This document shows, in pieces, positions 39,506-50,000 of a stretch of 64,000 nucleotides of DNA (within the stretch, counting starts at the first letter, position 1; each line of letters begins with the position of its first letter). The stretch is from contig CAVTAV010000002.1 in the NCBI GenBank assembly GCA_963732795.1, positions 62,001 to 126,000 of the forward strand, given 5' to 3'. The notes below the pieces were generated by a model. The model was not told the origin of the DNA. It saw only the letters and a program-made list of their open reading frames with translations, and ran no database searches. Source of the stretch: CAVTAV01 sp963732795 (GTDB taxonomy: Bacteria > Pseudomonadota > Alphaproteobacteria > CAVTAV01). The translations under genes and the position numbers were made by a program.

Positions 39506-41662
39506 TTACTCGGGTTTCTTGTGATTGAAGTCCTGGAGAATATGCGCGGCGATGTCGCGCTTTTCGGAGTCGGAATAAGTGTCGCCGAAAGCCGGCATCT
39601 GGTTCTGTCCGTAGCTGATCATATTGACGATCGTTTGCATGTCCAGCGTGTCGTCGATGAGCGACGGCGCAGCGCCCTGCAGCCCGCCTTCGCCGGTTTG
39701 TCCGTGACAGGTGACGCAGATCTGGTCATAGAGCTCCTTGCCATGCGCCGGATCGGCCGGCTTCGCGGCAGGTTTCGGTGCGGCGGGCGTGGCGTCGGCG
39801 GTCTTGGTCTCCTTGTTCGCGTCAGGCGGCAGGCGGTCGCCGGTCGGCTGTGCTCTTGGAGGCCGTGGGGCCGCCGTGCCCGAGCCGCGGGGCAGGGACT
39901 TGATCGTGCCGTCCAGCGAGAACAGCCACACGCCGTTGTTCCGCTTGCTGCCGGCCAGGGCCGAGCCGCCGGCGAGAACCACGACATATTGCTTGCCGTT
40001 GTACATGAAGGTCGAGGAGGGCGCGTTGACGCCGCCGTCGGTCTGGAACTCCCAGAGCCTCTTGCCGTCCGCCTTGTTGAGCGCGGTCAACCGCCCGTCG
40101 TTTCGGCCGACGAAGACCAGGCCGCCCTTGGTGACGATCGAGCCGCTATAGCAGCTATCGACCCATTGCTGACGCCAGACGAGCTTGTTGGTCGTGACGT
40201 CGAGCGCCGCGAAGATGCCCCGCCTTGGCGCGCGAACGCCGCGCGCGACCACGCTGCCGGAATACAGCTCACCGGGCTCGACCGGAAAGTCCTTCCCTGC
40301 GCTCTTCGCGCCCCAGAGCGAATCCGTGGCGCAAATATACATGGTGTGCGTGTCGGGATCGTAGGAGCTCGGCGGCCAGTTGACCGCGGCAAGCGGCTTC
40401 CAGATGACCTGCTCGTCGCTGAACGGCGTGAAGATTCGGCCCTGGTTGACGAGATCCCAACCTTCCGGCGGGATGTCGATATATTGCGGCACGATCGCGT
40501 CGCCGATCGGGAAGGGCTGGGTCGGCGAGGTGTGGGCGTCGGCATTCTGCATCACCGGCTTTTCTACGATGCCGATGAGCGGCTTGCCGTTGGTGCGGTC
40601 GAGAATATAGACGAAGCCGGTCTTGCCCGCTTGGGCGAGGCCCTTCCGCATCTTGCCGTCGATCATCACGTCGAACAGGATCACCGGGTTCGGCGCGTCG
40701 TAATCCCACATGTCGTGATGCACTTCCTGGAAGTGCCACTTGTATTTGCCGGTCTTTGCGTCGATCGCGACGATCGAGACCGTGAACAGGTTGTCGCCGG
40801 GCCGCACCGCGCCGTCGAGCACGGGGCCCGGATTGGCGGTCGAGAAATAGATCATGCCGAGCTCGGGATCGACCGCGGGCGTCTGCCAGATCGCCGCGCC
40901 GCCATGCTTCCAGACGTCGGAATCCTTGGGCCAGGTGTCGTGGCCGAGCTCGCCGGGGCCGGGGACCGTATAGAAGGTCCATTTGAGCTTGCCGTTCTTG
41001 GCGTTATAGGCGTTTAGACGCCCGCGCGTGCCGAGATCGCTGCCGCCGAAGCCGGTGATGACCATGCCGTCGTAATAGAGAGGCGCGCTCTCGATGGCGT
41101 AGCCCGCCTTGGGATCGGCCGCCTGGATTTCCCACACGACTTTGCCGGTTTTGGCGTCGAGGGCGATGAGGCGTGAATCGAGCGTGCCGTCGAACACCAG
41201 ACCCTGGCCGATGGCGAGGCCGCGTCCTGGCCAGCCGCAGCAGGGCCGCGCCACCTTGGGATCGACATTCGCCTTGTATTCCCAGAGGATCTTGCCGGTA
41301 TCGATGCTGATCGCGAAGGCGTCGCTTTCGCCGGTCTGTAGATAGATGACCCCGTCATAGACGATAGGCTGGGCCTGATTGCCGGAGCGGGGGCTGAGGC
41401 CCGAGCCGTTGAGATGGGTGCGCCAGACGGCCTTCAGCTTGTCGACATTGTCGCGGTTGATCTGATCCAGGGGAGAATAGCGCTGATTGCTGAGCGAGCC
41501 GCCATTGGTGATCCAGCCGCCGGTCGGCGGGGCCGCGAGTTCCTTGGCGGAGAACTTCGGAATCGCACCGTCCTTCGCCACCGCAAGACCCGCGAGACCA
41601 AGAGAGGGAGCGATCACCCCCGCAACCGCGAAGGCAATTATCGACTTCTTCAGCAGGCGCAT
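39506..41662 (-). CDS. PQQ-dependent quinohemoprotein dehydrogenase 3
   Basis: 718 residues. Signal peptide, propeller with ARPCCGWPGRG, GGSDLGTRG (Asp in place of Glu) and HHDMWDYDAPNP (D320/D322), then an Ala/Pro/Lys-rich linker and a cytochrome c domain (CVTCHGQTGEG, NQMPAFG). AAGGGGG precedes ATG 41662. It is the first gene of a two-gene operon and is divergent from the TonB receptor at 42438, with a long control region between them. Dehydrogenases 2 and 3 are closer to each other than to 1, so the operon probably arose by duplication with 1 being older or transferred (inference). Confidence 0.92.
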   Translation of the reverse strand: MRLLKKSIIAFAVAGVIAPSLGLAGLAVAKDGAIPKFSAKELAAPPTGGWITNGGSLSNQRYSPLDQINRDNVDKLKAVWRTHLNGSGLSPRSGNQAQPIVYDGVIYLQTGESDAFAISIDTGKILWEYKANVDPKVARPCCGWPGRGLAIGQGLVFDGTLDSRLIALDAKTGKVVWEIQAADPKAGYAIESAPLYYDGMVITGFGGSDLGTRGRLNAYNAKNGKLKWTFYTVPGPGELGHDTWPKDSDVWKHGGAAIWQTPAVDPELGMIYFSTANPGPVLDGAVRPGDNLFTVSIVAIDAKTGKYKWHFQEVHHDMWDYDAPNPVILFDVMIDGKMRKGLAQAGKTGFVYILDRTNGKPLIGIVEKPVMQNADAHTSPTQPFPIGDAIVPQYIDIPPEGWDLVNQGRIFTPFSDEQVIWKPLAAVNWPPSSYDPDTHTMYICATDSLWGAKSAGKDFPVEPGELYSGSVVARGVRAPRRGIFAALDVTTNKLVWRQQWVDSCYSGSIVTKGGLVFVGRNDGRLTALNKADGKRLWEFQTDGGVNAPSSTFMYNGKQYVVVLAGGSALAGSKRNNGVWLFSLDGTIKSLPRGSGTAAPRPPRAQPTGDRLPPDANKETKTADATPAAPKPAAKPADPAHGKELYDQICVTCHGQTGEGGLQGAAPSLIDDTLDMQTIVNMISYGQNQMPAFGDTYSDSEKRDIAAHILQDFNHKKPE

Positions 41663-42437
41663 TTGACCCCCTTGTATCGTGCCATCGATCTTTGTGCCGT
41701 CGACCGGGCTTCATGCGGAACACGAAACACTAGTTCGCCGCCGCCGCACGGTCCAGAAATTATGTCCGCCGGAAATTATGTCGGTATTTGCCGCATGATA
41801 CCCCTCGCCAAACCTGAGCCCGCCGAATTGTAAAGTCAACTTACTAATCGCGCGGAGCGAGGCTTAGAACCCGCCGTGTGGCCGGGTGTCCGTGCCTCTG
41901 TTCCGGGAGTTAAATCTTCCATCTAACAATCGATGGAAGATCGGGGAGGTGAGTGGACAAATCTATGGACGGTTTTCGGTCCACATTCATCTGTTCGACT
42001 GATGCGATGATTGATAACGCAACGATGGTTGCGGAATTGCCACAGACCACGGACCTCGACGCGTTATCAAGTCGGGGTTGAGATATCATCGGGGAATATA
42101 AGGCAAGCCCCAACAAGTCCCACGATCCGGCGGTTTCAAGCGTGATCTCTCCGTCCGCATTAGGCGGTTAAGACCATTCCGAGCCGTCACTATTTTGTTT
42201 CTTGTGAAGTCAACTTTGTGCTTGTGGTCGCTGCTACAATACGGCAATCTTTGTCGTGTTCTCGCCGCCCGGAGGGGTGCGTCGGTGCCGACACTGGTTT
42301 GGGGCCGACACAGCACAGTTGGGCGGAGAGAAAGTGACTTAGAAAGGCGTGCGGATAGGACTGCGGCTTCGCCCCGAGGGGCGGATTGCGGGCCTGCCAC
42401 AGCGTCTCCTGATGCGACAAATGTTGGGGGAAATCTC
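41663..42437. promoter_or_regulatory. Long AT-richer divergent control region
   Basis: 775 bases with no convincing gene between the dehydrogenase operon (minus) and TonB receptor 3 (plus). AAGTCAACTT occurs twice on the plus strand (41833-41842 and 42207-42216). The central part also holds GTTATCAA-type sequences (42063 on) and ACGATGGTTG-like half repeats. The length and composition suggest two separated promoters and at least one operator. An ORF from 42195 runs into the receptor gene but lacks any domain before 42438. Confidence 0.4.
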
Positions 42438-45010
42438 ATGACTGTCAGACAAAGTGTGACTAAGGCTGCCTTCCGTCGGCTGGCTCGGCAGGCATCACCG
42501 CTCGCCCTGGTCGTGGCGGGGACTCTGAGCGTCGCGGCCGTCCCGGCCATGGCGCAAAACGACACCCAGGCATCGAACGCCAATGAGGGCCTACCCGAAA
42601 TCGTGATCACCTCGCGTTTCCGGGCTGAGAACATCCAGACCACACCGATCGCCATCACGGCGCTCACCGCCGACCAGCTCCAGGTACGGAGCATCGAGAA
42701 TGTCGCGGATCTCGGCCTAGCCGTTCCGAACGCGTTCTTCCGCAAGAACGTCAGCAACTATGGCCCGAATGGGACGATCGGTCTTCGCGGCGTCAACCAG
42801 AACGACTTCGCCTACGCCTTCGAGCCGGCGGTCGCTCTTTATGTCGACGACATGTATTACGGCACGCTGGCCGGTGCCGACATCGACCTTCTCGATTTGC
42901 AGCGCGTTGAGGTGCTGCGCGGCCCGCAGGGCACTCTGTTCGGTAAGAACAGCCTCGGCGGCGCGATCCGTCTGATCACCAACAAGCCCGCGGGCGACGA
43001 TACCGGACGGGTTCAGCTGACCTACGGTAAGTACAACCGTATAGACGTCAAAGCTTTCGGCGACTTCGCCCTTGTCGAGGACAAGCTGTTCGCTCGTGTC
43101 TCGGGTCTTGAGAAGAAGACCGATGGCTACGGCGCCTACCTGGACTACACCTGCTGGCAGAAGCTTCAGGGCACGCCTCAGAACGCCGGTATCGGAGACG
43201 GTCTCGGCGCGGACGGCTCGGCGGGCGGTGCGTTGGACGGCCAACCTGACGTCGTGCCGGTTGGCAGTGCCGCCGATAACAGCTTCTCGTTGCCGCAATC
43301 GGTCGATCCTGCGGCAGGGACGGGTTGTAAGCTCGGTAGCTATAACGGAACGAAGACCGTCGGTGGACGGGTCCAGTTGCGGTATCTCGCCAGCGAAGCG
43401 CTCGAGATCAATCTTTCGGCGGATTACACGAATAAGGACAACGATCCGACCGCGAATACAAGACTGACACCGATCAACAACTTCATCGACAACACCTTCG
43501 ACAATGCGGTGGTGTTTCCGAAATACGGCATTCATTACGCCAATGGAAATGCCTCCTGGCTCTCGCCGTCGCCGTATACCAACTTCGAGGCGCCCGGCGA
43601 TATGTTAACCGGCCAGTATGTCGATCCGCAGTCGCGGTTGGAATCGTGGGACACGTCCGCCACCGCTGACTACAAGGTAACGGACAATATCAACTTCAAG
43701 GCCATCGGCAGTTATCTCCGATACCATGAGACCTTTACGTCGGAGAGCGACGGGACGCCGTTCGGTCTGATTGGGAACCAGCTACTGCTCAAGCACGAGC
43801 AGTACCAGTTCGAGCTTCAGTTGACCGGTACGTCGCTCGAGAACAAGCTGGACTGGGCGCTCGGCGGCTTCCTCTATCATTCGAACGAGGTGTCCTACAA
43901 CAACACCTTCTTCGACGCCTATGCCTTTGTCGGCATCATCCCGAACTTCATCGCCGACGACGGGTTCCGGGACACCAACAAGTCCGGCTTCGTCCATCTG
44001 GTCTACCACGTCACCGACAGCCTGTCGTTAAATGGTGGATTGCGGCATACGAACGAGCATAAGTTCAATAGCTTCAATCACACTAATCTGGCGGCGGCCC
44101 AGAAGGCGCTTCAGCTATGCGCAAGTGGGACTGGAGCGCCGGTATCGACTATCAGCTGACCAACGACGTCTTCCTGTATTTCAGCTCCGGTACGGGATTC
44201 CGGGGCGCGGGCTTTACGCCGCGCATCTTCACCGTCGGACAGCTTCAGTCAATTCCGGCCGAAAAGCTCACCAACTATGAAATCGGCGCAAAGACCGACT
44301 TCTTCGACCATCGCCTCCGCGTCAACGTTGACGGGTATTACAGCGATTACAGCCCCCGTCTGCTTCAGATCGGCGGTGTGACACAGTGCGATTCGGCGAC
44401 TTCTCTCAATCCGACGCCCTACTTCCTCGCGGGTGGCACCTGTCCGACAGGGACCGACCTCGCGGGTTCGAATGGTCTGCCCTGGTTCTACTACACCAGT
44501 GTCCCGGGTAAGCTGAAGGGTGCCGAAGCCGAAGTCACTGCGGAACCGATCGACGGCTTGCAGATCAACTGGACGCTCGGTTGGAACAAGTATGTCAACT
44601 CCATCAAGGATCCGGCAGTCACCGGCTATCGCGATCCGTCGGCCCTACTGCAGCCGGAATGGAACATGAGCGGTGGCGTTCAGTACGCGTTCCATGTGAT
44701 GGGTGATGACACCATCACGCCGCGTCTGGACTGGTTCTACCAGTCACACACGACGAATGGGTCGGCCACGTCCCCCAACGTCTGCCCGCAGAACTGCGTG
44801 CCGTCCTACAACATTTTCAATGGACGGATCACGTATAACAACGTGAAGGGCATGTGGTCGCTGTCATTCGCGGTGACCAATCTGTTCGACAAGTTCTACT
44901 GGCAGCAGCTGGGTTCCGAGACCACCGCGACCGGTGCTCCCGCGGCCGGCCGGGTCGGCGTTCCTAGCGCTCCGCGCCAGTGGTACATTCAGGTTCGCAA
45001 GAACTTCTAA
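42438..45010 (+). CDS. TonB-dependent receptor 3 (frameshifted)
   Basis: About 857 residues and a different subtype from the tandem pair. Signal peptide to AMAQND; plug with EIVITSRFRAENIQTTPIAI, GTIGLRGVNQND, LYVDDMYYGTLAGADIDLLD and RGPQGTLFGKNSLGGAIRLI, which is the FecA/iron-complex-like family that sphingomonads use widely for aromatics. The frame breaks near 44110; after HTNLAAAQ it resumes as RKWDWSAGIDYQLTNDVF and runs to the C-terminal QVRKNF. Some residues may be lost at the junction. ATG 42438 follows GGGGGAAA. A strong terminator follows. It heads the segment with the oxygenase and the SnoaL/hydrolase fusion. Confidence 0.9.
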
Positions 45011-45052
45011 TTGTCACGCGGCCCCTCGAACTCCATCGAGGGACGACACCTT

Positions 45053-45088
45053 GGCCCGCCGGAAGAAGGTTTCCCCTTCCGGCGGGCC
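45053..45088 (+). terminator. Hairpin after TonB receptor 3
   Basis: GGCCCGCCGGAAG and CTTCCGGCGGGCC form a perfect 13-bp stem with a ~10-base loop, ~40 bases beyond the receptor stop. The following T-run is short (ACTTCCTTTC). Confidence 0.75.
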
Positions 45089-45267
45089 ACTTCCTTTCAG
45101 GCCCTGATTTTTCCGTCTTGGGGCCGCAAATAATGTGGAAAAATCAACATAACTCTTGCCCCGATGGGGCGAAGGGTGAATAGTGTCCGCTGAACCCCGG
45201 CACCGGGGGCAGCACGAACGCAAAGCCTCAAAGAGCGAACGGCTTGATCAATGGAGGTCCAATAAAA

Positions 45268-46692
45268 ATGTCTGTCGATTTCCGAGGCCATCCGATGTTT
45301 CCGCAGGGCTTCAACAGCCCGACGCGGTTTGAAGCGGATGTCTATGACTGCGAAGTCTGGGGCGAGATTCCGTCCGACATCGAAGGCACGTTCTTCCGGA
45401 TGCAGTGCGACTTCGAATATCCGCCGCCGAAGAACGACTGGATGACCGGCTTCAACGGCGACGGTCATATCAGCAGCCTCGTGTTCAAGAACGGCCACGT
45501 GGATTACAAGGGCCGCTATGTGAAGACCGAGCGCCTGATGGCCGAGCGCAAGGCCCGCAAGCGGCTGTTCGGCGTGTATCGCAATCCGTTCACCGACGAT
45601 CCGAGCGTCCGCAAGCTCAATCGCAGCGCGGCCAACACGCATATGTATTGGCACGGCGGCAAGCTTCTGGTTCTCAAGGAGGACAGCCTCGCCTATACGG
45701 TCAATCCGCATACCTTGGAGACCGAAGGCGTGTGGGATTTCCACGGCAAGTGGAAGGCCGAGACGATGTCGGCCCATCCCAAGATCGATCCCGTGAACGG
45801 TCACATGGTCGCCTATGGCTATCAGGCCAAGGGGCTGCTCTCCGACGACGTCGCCTATTACACGATCGACAAGAAGGGCAACATCGTCCACGAGGCGTGG
45901 TTCAAGGCGCCGTATATCGGCATCATGCACGACCAGGCGATCACCCAGAAGCATATCGCCATTCCGCTTATTGCCATGACAACAAGCATGGAGCGGCTGA
46001 AGTCCGGCGAGCCGATGTGGAACTGGGACGGCAGCCTGCCGACGATGGTGGGAATCCTGCCACGTGACGGCGACGGTAAGGACGTCCGCTGGTTCAAGGG
46101 GCCGTCGCGCATGACGCTCCACTTCCTGAACGCGACCACCGTCGGCAACAAGGTGATCATGGAGCTGCCGGTGAACGACAATCCCGGCGCGCCCTCGCAG
46201 ATCAAGCGCTGGACCTTCGACCTCAATTCCAAGGACGACCGGATCCAGGAAGAGTTGGTCTCGACGGCGAACGGCTTCCTCGCCCGCATGGACGACCGCT
46301 ATCTGTCGCAGCCCTACAAATATTGCTACGTGCAGAACCGCGACCCGAGCAAGCCGGGCGACGAAGCCCGCGCCGGCAAGGGCATCCAGAGGGCGATGAA
46401 CTGCTACCAGCGGGTCGATATCCATTCCGGCAAGGCCGACACCTATTACGTCGGCCCGGTGCAGAACCTGCAGGAGCCCTGCTTCGTGCCGCGCAAGGGC
46501 AGCACGGCGGAAGGCGACGGCTACATCATGGGCATCGCCAGCAACTATGAGAGCACCTCGTCCGATCTGGTCATCGTCGATGCCCAGAAGATGGAAGAGG
46601 GTGCGGTCGCCACGGTGAAGCTGCCGTTCCGCCTGCGCGGCGGCACGCACACCAACTGGTTCGGCTCCGACGACCTGCCGCTGAGCGTGTAG
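45268..46692 (+). CDS. Carotenoid/lignostilbene cleavage oxygenase family
   Basis: 474 residues of the RPE65/CCD family, a seven-bladed propeller with one Fe(II) held by four histidines. All four are visible: H170 (SAHPKID), H221 (IMHDQAIT), H285 (TLHFLNA) and H461 (GTHTNWF). The early GEIPSDIEGTFFRMQ and GDGHISSLVFKNG blocks are typical. Members split C=C bonds of apocarotenoids or of stilbenes from lignin. I start at ATG 45268, which has GGAGG at a good distance; a reading from 45244 adds eight residues. No signal peptide, so cytoplasmic. It is followed after 8 bases by a tiny secreted protein and then the SnoaL/hydrolase fusion. Confidence 0.92.
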   Translation: MSVDFRGHPMFPQGFNSPTRFEADVYDCEVWGEIPSDIEGTFFRMQCDFEYPPPKNDWMTGFNGDGHISSLVFKNGHVDYKGRYVKTERLMAERKARKRLFGVYRNPFTDDPSVRKLNRSAANTHMYWHGGKLLVLKEDSLAYTVNPHTLETEGVWDFHGKWKAETMSAHPKIDPVNGHMVAYGYQAKGLLSDDVAYYTIDKKGNIVHEAWFKAPYIGIMHDQAITQKHIAIPLIAMTTSMERLKSGEPMWNWDGSLPTMVGILPRDGDGKDVRWFKGPSRMTLHFLNATTVGNKVIMELPVNDNPGAPSQIKRWTFDLNSKDDRIQEELVSTANGFLARMDDRYLSQPYKYCYVQNRDPSKPGDEARAGKGIQRAMNCYQRVDIHSGKADTYYVGPVQNLQEPCFVPRKGSTAEGDGYIMGIASNYESTSSDLVIVDAQKMEEGAVATVKLPFRLRGGTHTNWFGSDDLPLSV

Positions 46693-46700
46693 GGGTGATC

Positions 46701-46964
46701 ATGACGAAAACATCATCGAAGAATGATGCTCTTGGCGGTCCGGCTTCCATGGATCGCCGCGAGATCGTCGGCAAGATCGGGATCGCCGCCGCGGGTGCGG
46801 CGGCCGTCCTCCTGCCGGTAGGGCCCAGCCTTGCGTCGGCCGTGACGAAATCGGTGACGCGGAAGGCCCGCACGGGGGCCTCCTATCCAAACGGTGGTAT
46901 ACCGGCCGACTTTTTGAGCTATTCTGAGCCTGTTCCGTATGTCTATCCGAGGCCTGCGGAATAA
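46701..46964 (+). CDS. Small twin-arginine-like secreted protein, unknown
   Basis: 87 residues. MDRREIVGKIGIAAAGAAAV is a twin-arginine-like signal followed by VLLPVGPSLASA, and the mature part is only about 40 residues, ending YSEPVPYVYPRPAE. Many cofactor-binding enzymes have such small partners encoded next door. AGGGGTG precedes ATG 46701. It is tightly linked to the oxygenase (8 bases) and lies 51 bases before the fusion gene. No known family recognised. Confidence 0.65.
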   Translation: MTKTSSKNDALGGPASMDRREIVGKIGIAAAGAAAVLLPVGPSLASAVTKSVTRKARTGASYPNGGIPADFLSYSEPVPYVYPRPAE

Positions 46965-47015
46965 AGGATCATCGATCCGGCGGACCATGCGTTTTTAGCC
47001 TGACGGGAGGGGCCG

Positions 47016-50000
47016 ATGCGGTTTCGGATGGGGGGGACTGCCTTCGCGGTCCTGGCGATTTTGTCATTGGGGCTCGGCATTCGTGCAGCGCACGGTGCCG
47101 ATTCCGGCGATCTGAAGGAACGTCTCGCAAAGCTTAGGGCCGACGTCCAGGCGGGCGAGGACATCCAGGCGATCAAGAAGCTGCAGAAGGCCTACGGCTT
47201 CTATCTCGACAAAGGCATGTGGGAGGATCTCGCGAACCTCTTCGCGGACGATGCGGTCGCCAATTATCCGGCGGGCGTCTATGTCGGCAAGAAGAGTATC
47301 CGCGAGCACGTCTACATGAATGTCGGCGGCCACAAGGAATGCTGCATCATCGGCCTTGGGGACGGTAGGCTCTACAACCACATGAACATCCAGCCGGTGG
47401 TCCATCTCGACCCCGACGGCAAGACCGCCTACGGCCGCTGGCGCGCGCTCGCGACCTTCGGCAGTCCCGGTGGCCTCGCGGTCTGGGCCGAGGGCGTCTA
47501 CGAGATGGTCTATACCAAGGACCACGGCGTCTGGAAGATCGAGAAGCTCGACTATTACAGCGGCTTCGGCGGGTCCTACGACACCGGTTGGGCCGCGCCT
47601 CCGCCGCCTCCGAAGGACGCCAATGGCGAGGCGACAGAACGGCGTCGCAGCTTCCGGCGCAATCTGCCCCATGCCTCCGACCGGCCGAAGCCGCCCGAAT
47701 GCGGCGGCTTCCCCAAGGCCTGCATCCCGCCGTTCCATTACAAGAATCTCGGTACCACCGAATGGGGCAAGATCTGGCGGCTGCCGGCCGATCTGCCGGC
47801 CGCGGACGAGAGCAAGAGCGCGATGAAGAAGGAGGTCGCCGAGCTCGCTCACCGCGCCCAGCTTCTCGACGACAAGCAGACCATCGAAAATCTGCAGCGG
47901 CGATACGGCTATTATCTCGATCGCGCCATGTGGGATCAGGTCGCCGATATGTTCGCCGATAACGGCACGATCGAGATGGGCCAGCAGGGCGTCTATGTCG
48001 GTAAGAACAGCATCCGCCGGTTCCTCGGAACTTTCGGCCCGGCGGGGCTGCGGGACGGCTGGCTGTTCGACCACTACCAGCTTCAGATCATCGCCGATGT
48101 CGCGCCCGACGGCATGACCGCCAAGTCGCGCTCGCGCGAGTTCGATCTCCTCGGCCATGTCGGCGGCAAGGGCTATCTCGAGGAAGGCACGTTCGAGAAC
48201 ACCTATGTGAAGGAGAACGGCGTCTGGAAGATCAAGTCGCTGCATTTCTACCCGACCTTCATCACGGATTACGACAAAGGCTGGGGCAAGGACGCCGAGC
48301 CGGTGCCGACCGCGAGCAAGGAAGTGCCGCCGGATCGGCCGCCGACCGAGGTCTATCAGATCTATCCCAAGGCCTATGTGCCGGCGTACCACTACCGCAA
48401 TCCGGTGGCGGGCGATAAGCCGCACTATCCGAAGGTCGGCGCGCCGTCCGAGAAGGCGCAGGAAATGGCGCTGGCGATGTCGACCAAGCCGCCGAAGCTC
48501 GAGAAGGTGAAGGATCTCAATTCAGCCATCGCCAAGGCCGAGCACACGATCCAGCGGGTCAAGGCCTATGACTCGATCGAGAATCTCGAGAGCGGCTACG
48601 GCTATTATCTCGACAAGGCGCTCTATACCGATCTCGCGAACCTGTTCTCGAAGAACTCGTCGATCGAGCTCGCCCAGCGCGGCGTCTATAAGGGCTTCGA
48701 TCACGTCAAGGGCATGCTGCTCAAGGTGTTCGGCCACGGCCATGAAGGGCCGAGCCCGAACGTGCTCCTCAATCACCTGCAACTGCAGCCGGTGATCGAT
48801 GTCGGCCCCGACAACAAGACCGCCAAGATCAGGAGCCGCGTCTGGCAGCAGATGGCGTTCGGCCAGCGCGCGTCCTGGGGCGGCGGCATCTATGAGAACG
48901 AGGCGGTGCTGGAGGACGGAGTCTGGAAGCTCTCCAAGGACCACGTCTACAACACCTTCACCGCGCCCTATAAGGGCGGCTGGACCAAGGTGACGGGGCT
49001 CGGCAAGCCGCCGGGGCCGAGCAAGGATTATCCGCCGGACGGGCCGCCGACCTTGAAGTTCACGATGTTCCCGAACGTCTATAACATTCCGTTCCACTAT
49101 GCCCATCCCGTGACCGGCAGCACCGAGATCACGCCGGTCGTGCACGAGAAGGGCGACAAGCAGACGGGGCAGAACGAAGTGACGGACCCGAACGGCATCC
49201 CACCCGAGATCGAAGCCAAGCTCAGGACGCTGGGGTCGGACGTTTTCAAGGCCGGCAAGCCGACGACGGATATCTACACCGCACTCCAGCCGAAGGAGCC
49301 CTATTCGGGCGTCTCGGTGTCGCGCGACCTCAAATACGGTCCCGACGAGCGGAACGTGGCCGACGTCTTCACCTCGCCGGACAAGGGCAAGGGCAAGCCG
49401 GTCGTCGTCTTCGTCCATGGCGGCGGCTTCAGCCGGGGCTCCAAGCATGAGCCCGGCTCGCCGTTCTTCGACAATGTCGGGCTATGGGCGAATTCCAACG
49501 GCATGGTGGGCGTCACCATCAGCTACCGCCTGGCGCCCGCCCACCAGTATCCCTCCGGCGTCGAGGACCTGACCAAGCTCGTCTCGTGGCTGCAGGGGAA
49601 CATCGCCCAATATGGCGGCGACCCGAACAAGATCTTCCTCTGGGGCCATTCGGCCGGAGCCGCCCATGTCGGCGATTACGTGGCGGCGGTCCAGCGCGAG
49701 GGCAAAACGCCCGTCATCGCAGGCGCGATCCTGACCTCCGGCTTCTACGAGCTGCCCAAGAACGAGGTCTCGATCTGGAAGTCCTATTACGGCGAGGACA
49801 TCTCCAAATATCCCGAAATGTCGTCGCTACCCTGGCTCGTCAAGTCGCCGACGCCGCTCCTCGTCACCAATGCCGAGCTCGACCCCGAAAGCTTCAAGCC
49901 GCAGACCACCATGCTGGTCGACGCCCTCAAGAAGGCCGGCAAGCCCGTGACCTACCTCTATCTCAAGGGCCACAATCACCTTTCCGAACTCGATGCGGTC

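Noticed and set aside
34984..41662. Naming the PQQ enzymes XoxF or lanthanide methanol dehydrogenases
   Set aside because: They carry C-terminal cytochrome c domains and an HHDxWD context closer to quinohemoproteins and glucose dehydrogenase; D-x-D alone is not proof.
42195..42437. N-terminal extension of TonB receptor 3
   Set aside because: A signal peptide begins at ATG 42438 with a good ribosome binding site; the upstream part has no domain.
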